Shown: piece by piece, positions 1 through 9,000 of the stretch
How positions within the stretch are numbered: position 1 is the stretch's first letter
Layout: each line of letters begins with the position of its first letter
DNA from: Helopsaltes ochotensis
Lineage: Eukaryota > Chordata > Aves > Passeriformes > Locustellidae
Length of the DNA stretch: 64,000 nt
Reading direction: 5' to 3'
NCBI GenBank assembly: GCA_013400155.1
Contig: VXBM01000095.1
Span: 417,315 to 481,314 of the forward strand
Translations under genes and position numbers: made by a program
The notes under the pieces: model-generated
Seen by the model: only the letters and a program-made list of their open reading frames with translations
What the model was told of the DNA's origin: nothing
Databases searched by the model: none

Positions 1-60
1 TTCTGGCTGAGTGCAGATGAAAAGCCCTCTGGTCTCCAGCTGCTGGCCAGTGTAGGCAAG
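1..60 (+). CDS. B4GALNT3: B4GALNT3 exon, cut by window edge (PA14-like region)
   Basis: Reads FWLSADEKPSGLQLLASVGK in frame 1 and ends in phase 0 at a GT donor (AAG|GTACAA). The left end is truncated by the window, so its acceptor is not seen. The FWLS-DE...GLQLLA pattern is typical of the PA14-like lectin-type fold in the stem of this enzyme. Confidence 0.88.
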
Positions 61-3000
61 GTACAATGCATGCTGCACGGCTCCTGCCATCGAGGCTGTC
101 ACCTTTCTGGGGGAGCAGAGACCTTCCTGACTCACTGCTTCCTTGGAATACCCAGGTTTCTTTCCTTGCCCAGCTACAGACAACACGATGCCAGATGGGG
201 TATGACATGTGGTACTTAAGCCAGTTATCTCTTGGTAGTCCCTTGTTCACAATTAAGGGACTTAAATCTGTCCACAGGTGATGGATTTCACAGATGACTT
301 ACCAGGAGGAATTGGAGGGAAGAGGGAGTTCAATTTTCCGTTTTTATCATTGTCAGTCCAGTGATGAGGGAAGAAACTCATCTTAACTAGAGCCATCTTC
401 TGTCTCTTCACAGACAGGGAAGGAGTGGACTGCACCAGGAGAGTTTGGGAAATTTCACAGCCAGAAGTCAAACGTGGTGAGGTGAGTGAGCAAAGTCCCA
501 GTCCCAGCCACCTCTGCACATGACCAGGAAATCACAAGGACAAGGGAAAAGCACTCAGGCTTGTCCTGAAGAGTTTGGCAATACAGAAAAAGGGATTACT
601 CTGGGGTATTGCCAAAGCTTTGCTGATTTTCTGCGGGAACACAATGCTGAATTTTTCTTGCCTGGAGCAGTCGGCCACCAGCACATCCAGGCTCCCCTGT
701 ATGAACTATATCCCAAGCTTCCTGCCTTGGAACTGGCCAGGTTTCCCAGGGGCCAAAAGCCAGCAGGCAACACTGAGAGGGAGTTATTCAGAATTAACTG
801 AGAAGGGTCTGGAGTGCTCCAGGTGAAGCACAAGTGAAGCTACCTATCTCACTGTCGGGATCTGGATTTTCTTGGCAGTGCTACCCTGCCTACCCTGAGA
901 ATTAGGTTGTTTCATGGGAGTGGTTGCTCTCCAGTCATTGTCTGCTGACAGGCTAAGAAATGTTCCTCAGTGCTGCTGGTGACAGACACCTTGTTCTTCG
1001 CAGGTTGTCAGCAGCAGGCAGGTACTACTTTGAGGTGCTGCACAAGCAGGATGACACAGGAACAGACCATGTGGAAGTAGCAGTGAGTCTGTGGAAGTGG
1101 TGGTCCCGTATATGTGTCCCCAGATAGCTCAGGAATGCTGTTTGTAACCATTTCCCTCCTTTCCTTGGCCTCAGCTCCTCGGTGCATGAGATACAGCTAA
1201 TCCCTTCCAGAGCCTTACCTACTTCTGTGTGTGGCCGTGTGTCAGAACCCCTTCCTCTGCTTACCCGGGCTAGATCTGCCTTCTCTGGGGTCTGCTGCAG
1301 CTTTTTGGCCTTTCCTGGTTTGGATGTGTCCTGAGGGATCTCAGCTCATTCCCAGACTTTTGCTGCTGGGTAAATTCAGTCCTAGTAGGTGTAGTGTGTT
1401 CCTTTTTTCAGGCTTGGTTAACTCCATAGGTACTTCATTTCAATGTGTTTCTCTGTTCCAGTGGAGACTGAATGACCCAGAAGCGAAGTTCAAAGTCATT
1501 GACTCCCAATATCTCTCCCTTTTTGCTAGTAAGTATCTTCATCACAAGTTTTCCCAAGCACCTCCCCATTCTTCCTAAATGTGTTGGCACCCAGTGTTTC
1601 ACCATGAATCATTGTCTAGCCAGGCAAATACCAGGCACACACATCATTGGGACAGAAAGGTGGAGGCAGTTCTCCTGAAGTGCTAGAGCAGCCCCTTCTC
1701 CCTGGCTGTGCCCTGGCTGCACACCCCACAGCTCCCATGCTTTGGGACTCATGTTCCCCCTGGCTCTCAGCAAGCAAACTCCATCCTGCATTACTCTCAA
1801 TCTTCAACACCTCTCACCTCTGCAGACTCTCCTCTCTGCCCTTCCTCACTACCTCTAGAAATCCCTGAAATAATGTTCCAATCTTGCTCCTGATTCTCCT
1901 GTGTTTAATAATGAGCCACACCCTTGTCCAGAAGTCTGCACTTCAGGAGATCTCACTCTGGTCCTGAGCACAACAGGACAAGCTGGCAGTGCTGGGGGAT
2001 GCTACTCTCTTGTGTACCAGCCTCCAGTCTCTTTGAGTTGGTGCTGGATTGCTGCAAACACATCAGTCCAGTCCCTCCTGTTTTGTAAACCCTTCTTAGC
2101 ACATCAGGTGATGGTGTTATCAGTTAAGAAGCTCCTTAGTCCTGTTTACCCTCACCCAGCTTTGTCAGCATCACTTTCTCCTGCCAGCATTCCCTCTTTC
2201 CATATCTACTGCTGTTGCCTTCCAACATTTCTGGCCCTTTTTCCATACCAGCCCTTCTGTACATGGAAGACCCCCTGATGTAATCAAGACATCTGTTTGC
2301 TGTGTCTGGGATCACAACCTGCTGCTGTATTTTCTGAAACCTCCCATTTGGCTAGGACTGGGATTTCCATTCTGTCTTCCATTTTCATCCTTTTTCCTTC
2401 TGCTCTTTTCTTCTTACTAATTACCTGTAGAACAGAAGAGTGACATTCCAGAAGATCCTTTCACGATTAGGTGCAGTGCTCCAGTCTCATTGTGATCTGT
2501 TGCCTTCTGCCCATAGTTTTTCCCTTGTTCATATTAGCCTTTGGCTAACGTGACATCCCATTCTTTCTGGGGTCCCATGCAGCTCAGTACCCAAAAGTTG
2601 TACACCAGTGCCTTTGGTAGGATATTGCTTTTCCCTCATGGATATTTATTTAATCCCTCTCATTTTAGAGTAAGATCCATGGAGACACGAAGTCCTGTGA
2701 AGGAAAAATGTAACCAATACCCAGGCTTGAGTTTGAGCTTCCTGTTGTTCTTGGCTTACTGTGGGGCTTCGTTCCCTCTCTGGAGTAACAAACATCCTCC
2801 TCAGCCTCTGAAGGTCCTTCCCCAAGGTCCTGATCCTTTTCCAGCACAGGGAAAAGCTTTGCTCCTCAGGTTTCTCCTCCTATTTATCTCTCTTTGTCTC
2901 CTTTGAAAAGAAACATACTACTAATGATGCAGAGGTGTCCAGTAGTTCGTGCCAGCATGGGGCCTGTTCAGCACACAGTGCAGGTGTATCCAAGGCAGGA

Positions 3001-6000
3001 GGTCATTTTCCTCCTCGGCTCATCGCTGTGTGTGTGCTCTCAGTGAAACCCCACAGCCTCTGTCCCTCCAGCTGCCCGGGTCAGAGCCTTTCCTTTGCCT
3101 GTGCCAGAGACGGCGTTAGTGCCATGCAATGCTGCAATGCCATTTGGCGAGGGCTGGCACTGGGGAGAGGTGCTGGTTGGGACAGGGGGCAGCAGGGCCC
3201 TGCCTCCCCGCTGTGCTCTCGCTGGTTTCCAGACGAGACGCTGCTGAAGATGGATGAGGTCGGGCACATCCCGCAGACGCTGGCCAGCGGCAGGAGCCCG
3301 GCTGCTGGCACAGCTGGCACCAGGGCACACCCAGCTGACATGCTGAAGCCTGACCCCCGGGACACTCTCTATGAAGGTAAGACTTGCAGAGCAGCCGAGC
3401 AGGGAACGGCAGCTGTGCAGGAGCACAGCTGGGAAGGATTGTCCTCCTGCACTGCAGTTATCCAGGCCATGCTTTTTTACTCCTGAGAGTAAAGAGAGGG
3501 GCAGCTACAGTGTCAGTCACTGTAGGAGACAAAGCACAGACTCAAGCCAGCTCCTCGTTCCTGGATCCAGCTCAGACAATATCCCCAAGCGTATTTTTGT
3601 GTAAGCATCCTAAAGGAATGCAAAGAGTTGAGCAGCACGAGAGGGTTGGTTAAATCTGCTCCCGAATCTTTCCCTGGATGGAGAGCAGGCAGGGGCAGGA
3701 GCAGGGGGCTGGTGCCCGGTGGCAGCCCTGGCAGCGTGTGTTCCTCCCGCAGTGCCACTGCTGAGCCGCTCCCGCGTGCGCCGCGCCCTGCCCGAGTGCC
3801 CCTACAGGCCCAGCTACCTGGTGGATGGATTCCCCCTGCAGCGCTACCAGGGACTGCAGTTCGTGAGTGCTTTTCCTCTCGGGGCCTTGCCCAGGGGTAC
3901 ACGAGCAGGAGGAGGAGATCCCGCAGCCATGGGGCCTGAACTTGCCTTGGCAGGGAGCCTCACAGTGCCTGAGGATTTCATTCTCCAGGGTGGGGGGGAC
4001 TGTAGCAGGTGTGGATTGCTGAAGCCATGGACATCTCTTCTGGAGGACTTGGCCACCTCTCTCCCAGTTAGTTCTCACTCTGTTGTAGAAGTTCAGCTCA
4101 CAGTTAGAGAGGTGGACAGATGCTGAGGGAGAGGGTAAAAGGCACATGCGTACACGTGTCCTAGCACGCTTCCTTCTGCCTTCCATTCTCACAGCCTGCT
4201 ACTGGAGAGGCAAAGAGGGAGCAGCTCCTGCTCCCTCTACAAAGGGCTGGTTACTGGTTACCCTGCAGCTATGTCTGGGTCACCTTGTGACTGATGTCTG
4301 GCTCCTATGAGGGTTTCACTTTGTCTTTCTCCTTTCTTCACAGGTTCATTTATCCTTTGTTTACCCAAATGATTACAGCCGCCTGAGCCACATGGAGAAA
4401 GACAACAAATGCTTTTACCAGGAAAACCCTTATTATTTGGAAAGGTAGCATGCTGTCAATTTGGGTTTACTAGCAGGGTGGGGAGGAGCTTGAAGGCTGG
4501 AATAGGTATGGAATTTCATGCTCACTTCTGTAGGACTTTCTTAATTCTTAAAGATCCCCTAAGTCTTGCAAAATATGAAAGCATTTGTAGTTTCTTTTGA
4601 TAACTCAAGTGAAAATACGTGTAGGTCTCAAGGGCAAAGTACCAGCGCTTTGCTTGCACTGTTAACCCAGTAGCTGAGTCAGAGCATGTTTGTTCTCTTA
4701 CATCAGTATTCCCAGCAAGCTTGGCCTGCCAGTGGCTGCAGCCTCCCTATAGCTGTCACTGGGAAAGCCAAACGATGCTCACCACAAGCCTCTCTCTGGG
4801 GGAAGAAGTGCATGTCACTCATCTTCACTGGTGCCCAGATCCCAGTGGTGGCCCCACAAGGGAGCTGCTACTTGCATGCCCCCTATTGCAACAATCAGAC
4901 ACCTTGTGCAAGGACTCCCGGCCATTCAGGAGGACTTTTTTGCAGGATAAGAAGGGTCACTTTCCCAGTAAGATAGCTGATTATGGCCTTCCTGTGGTCA
5001 GAATCTTCTTTCTTCTGCCAGGAAAGAGCAAAGTAACTTTCATCAAACTTGTGTTTTGCTTTTCTCTCTGCAGATTTGGATTTTACAAGTACATGAAAAT
5101 GGATCGGCCAGAGAAGAGCCCGGACTCTGGAGAAAAGACAGAGCAGCCAGGTAATGTCAGACCCAGAGCATCCTTTTATCTGTCACTTTTGTGTGGTCTT
5201 GCAGCACCAGCTGAAAGAAGCTGTTGACGTTCCATATCAAGGAAGTCTCAGCCTTTCCCTGCCAGATTGCTGTGTCTGGGAGGAGACTTTGCAGCCACTT
5301 TTCCTTCCCTTAAGGGCAGGTTGGGAGCTCACCAAACAGTGGGCTGCAGTAGACAATGTGACAACTCTCGGGCCCACAGGTTAGCTGTAATTCTAGCAGA
5401 AACACAGGCAGGAGTAGCACAGCCAGAGGTGTGGCAGCCCGTGGTCACCCCTGCCCTGCAGAGCTGTGGCCAGCCGCAGCTAAGGGCAGAGCCAGAGAGC
5501 TGCACAGCCTTGGCAGGGTGGGCGCTGAGGAGGCTGGTGGCAGCAAGAGCACGGCTCCTCTGCGGGAGAGCATCCCTGGCCCTCTGAGGACAAACAGCAC
5601 CGAGAGGAGGCCAGGAGGAGGTGCCCCCTGCCTGGGGGTGCTGGCCAGGGCAGGGAGGGCAGTGGGAGGGTGCCGGAGGTGTGACTTGGATTCATCCTGC
5701 AGGCGCCCAGGAGGGGAACCCGGATGAGCTGCAGTACGAGGAGCAGGACGTGGAGAGCACCAGCGTCCCCGAGCAGGCTGGCACGGGGAGGGCAGGGCCA
5801 GCAGGGAAGGCTCCCAGCAGCGTGTGGGGCAGGGACAATATTCACAGCGATGACTTTTCCCTGCGGGAGCGCCGCCGGCTCCTCGCGGTGCTGGGGGACG
5901 GCGCAGGAGAGGAGGTTCGGAGCAGGAGGACCAAAAGCTCCGGTGTCCCATCAGCTGTGCTGGCCTCCACCAACCACAGCCTCAGCCTGACCGGCCTAGA

Positions 6001-9000
6001 GGGACACCCCGTCACCAGGAGACCCCGTTTAAAGGCTGGCGTCAAAGACAATTCCAGGAGCCCTCCGCAGCATGCCAGGGCCGTGCAGGGCAGAGTGCCT
6101 GGCAGGAGGGCAAACCCTCCTTCCAGCACTGTGCCTCAAAGGCAGCAGTCTCTCGGCCACCCCAGGGACTCAGGGGTCACAATTCCCGACGGGGTGGGAC
6201 CTCGAGGAGACCTGAGCAGCAGGAAGGACAGGCTGCAGGCGGCAGTGCCAGCGGGAAAGGGAGGCCCGGGGCGAGCCGGGAGCCAGCGGCCCGCGCTGGC
6301 GCCGTGGCCGAGCCAGGGGCAGCCCCACATGGCCGGGCAGCAGGCGGCCAGCAAGGGGCACCTGGGCACAGGGGAGGCTCAGGGGGCGTCTCCTGTGAGG
6401 GACAAGTCTGGAGGAGCAGCAGAAGAGGAAGAGGTGGACGGGGAGCCAGAGGAGGAAGATGAGGAGGATTTCGATTACGTGCCAGTGTTTGACCAGGCTG
6501 TCAACTGGGAGCAGACCTTCAGCATGAACAACCTGGACTTCCACATGCTGCGCACAGACTGGATTGACCTGAAGTGCAACACCTCGGGAAACCTGCTGCT
6601 GAGAGAAAGGGAGGCCCTGGAAGTTACACGTGTCTTCCTGAGGAAGCTCAACCAGAGGAGTAAAGGGTAAGGCACAGCAGAGAACCCAGGGCATTGTCCC
6701 AGAGCTGGTTCACCATGCTGCTTGGGGAATGCCTGTTTGTGAGTAACTGGTGAGAATCAGAGGATGAACTAGATGTGGCAAATAAGATTTCAGGCAAGGA
6801 ATCTGTGTAAGACACTGGACCTCAGGCACACTTCTTTTGCCTGAGAAATGTACCAGCAAAAGCTGGTACCCTTTTGTTACATGGTCTTGGTATGGTTCTT
6901 TTTCTTCTCAAGACTTACCTTCCCTTCTGGCAAACAGACGCACTTCCTCTAGCCTCCATAAGCTAAACAATCTAACTCCTGACCCTTCTGCAGGGCTGGC
7001 CTTAATTTTTATAATTCTTTTACCTGTCTTTTTCCATACAGGTTTCAGTTGGTGTTAATCTTCCTATAAATAAGTGACCAGTATCCTGGATGTTTTATGG
7101 AATGGGTGTTATTAGCTTCTAATCCCTGCTGGATGTAGGCTTAATGCTACATATTAAGATCACATTTGCTTTTTCAGGGTCACATCAGTCACAGCCAGGT
7201 GTAACTGAGCGGTACACACAAGATTTTCTCAGGATTTTTAACTCAAGAGCATCTATTTTATAGCAGAAACTCTTGCTATGATCCGGAAGGGTGTGACCTG
7301 GCATTTCATCCAGGCCATTCTGAATCTACAGTTCCTGCCAGTTTTTACTGTGTGATTCCTCAGTGCCACTCCATATTCTTGTTTGATAAGCTGTCAGTTT
7401 GAGTAGCCCAAATGCACTCCTTGCGCCAAGAACGTTGTAGGTGGTGTTGAATACACTCGTTATTACCAGCCCTACACAATCATTCAGACACATTTGTTAT
7501 TTTCCGTGTCACCTTTATTTCACTTCTCTTGCCAAATCTTTTCTCTTGGCCGGAGTCCCAGGTCTAATCCCACATGCTTGTGGCTTTAGGAGAAACAGGT
7601 GCTAGACATTCCCATGGCACTGGGGCAGCAGTGCAGCAAAGCAGGGGGAGGCCGGGGATGGAATGGGTGGTGCTGCCCGAAGGAGGAGGGAGAGGCTGTG
7701 CCCGAAGGAAGGAGCGTGGCAGGGCCAGAGGAGGGAGAGGCTGAGGCTGTTCCCGGGGCTGTTTCTGTGGCTGTGCCCGCGGCAGTGCCCAGGGCGGTGC
7801 CCAGCCAGCCTGTCCCCGCAGGCGCTTCCAGCTGCAGCGCATCGTGAACGTGGAGAAGCGCCAGGACCGCGTGCGGGGCAGCCGGTACCTGCTGGAGCTG
7901 GAGCTGCTGGAGCTGCTGGCGCCGGGCGCGCGCCGCCTGCGCCTCTCCGAGTTCGTCTTCGCGCGCGGCTGGCAGGGCGGCGCGCGGCGGGAGCGCGAGG
8001 AGAGCGCCATGAGGAGCCTGGCCTGGGGCCGCCGCCGCCGCCTGATGGCCGCGCCCGCCGAGCCCGAGCTGTGCTGGCCGCAGGGCTTCGCCTGGAACCA
8101 CCGCGCCGTGGTGCACTTCGTGGTGCCAGGTGAGGGGAGCCGCCTCCCCGGGACACCAGGGTGGCACGCTGGGGGGTCCCGTGGGGGCGGTCCTGTCCCG
8201 TGGTTCTGAGCCACTCTCGGCCATCCCACCCGGGTCACTGCCGTTGCTGTTCTCTCCGAGTTAAATACCCTCAGCAATGTGGTAGGGCCCGAGCAGCCAT
8301 GGCGTGTAAGCTCAGAGAAAACCCCTGTCACGTGGTGGGGAAGAGCCCGCACCGATTCCTTGGCTCTGTGGACCAGGTTTTCAGCCTGGGCCTGTTTCAT
8401 CATCCCTGAAAGGTTGTTGGGGTTTAACAGAAAGCAAGAAGCCTTGCCTGTTGAAAAGAAACAGCGCCATTGAAATCAGTTTGCTTTGATTCTCCCCCTG
8501 TTGCAATACAACCAGTGAAAAACCAGGCACGTTGGGTACTGCAGTTCATCTCCGACATGGAAGAGCTATTCCGAGTCACCAAGGACCCCTACTTCAGCAT
8601 CATCATCACAGACTACAGCAGTGATGACATGGATGTAGAGAAGGCTCTGAAGAGGTCTGCCTTGCACAGGTGGGAGTACTGCTTGGTCACAAGAAGCCAC
8701 TCGCACACCTGTGCCTGCAGATAGCACATTGGGCAGTCTCTGTGTGTTGGCCAGGCACACCAACACCACCACAGACACCATCCATCCACACCTTGCACAT
8801 ACACGTGAACATGTTTTTGTTATGATGTGCATATATATATACACATATATATATATGCATGGAAAAGTATAAGGCAATACCTGGTGTAGTCCCCATAAAT
8901 AAATTTATTGAATTTGTCTCTTTTTTCAAGATTGCAAGAGAGAAGAGAAGGCAAGTCTCCCAGTGATGGGGCAGGGGGAGGACAGAAAAGGAAGCTGTGA

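Noticed and set aside
5621..5702. ATG upstream of the long B4GALNT3 exon as a gene start
   Set aside because: The frame runs through intron sequence and a good acceptor at 5701-5702; phase with the preceding exon requires the start at 5703.
5445..5951. 168-codon minus-strand frame over the B4GALNT3 long exon
   Set aside because: It is the antisense shadow of the real GC-rich exon.
7564..8403. 279-codon minus-strand frame over the GC-rich B4GALNT3 exon
   Set aside because: Antisense shadow; the Arg/Pro/Ser-rich product reflects composition, and the + strand carries the conserved protein.
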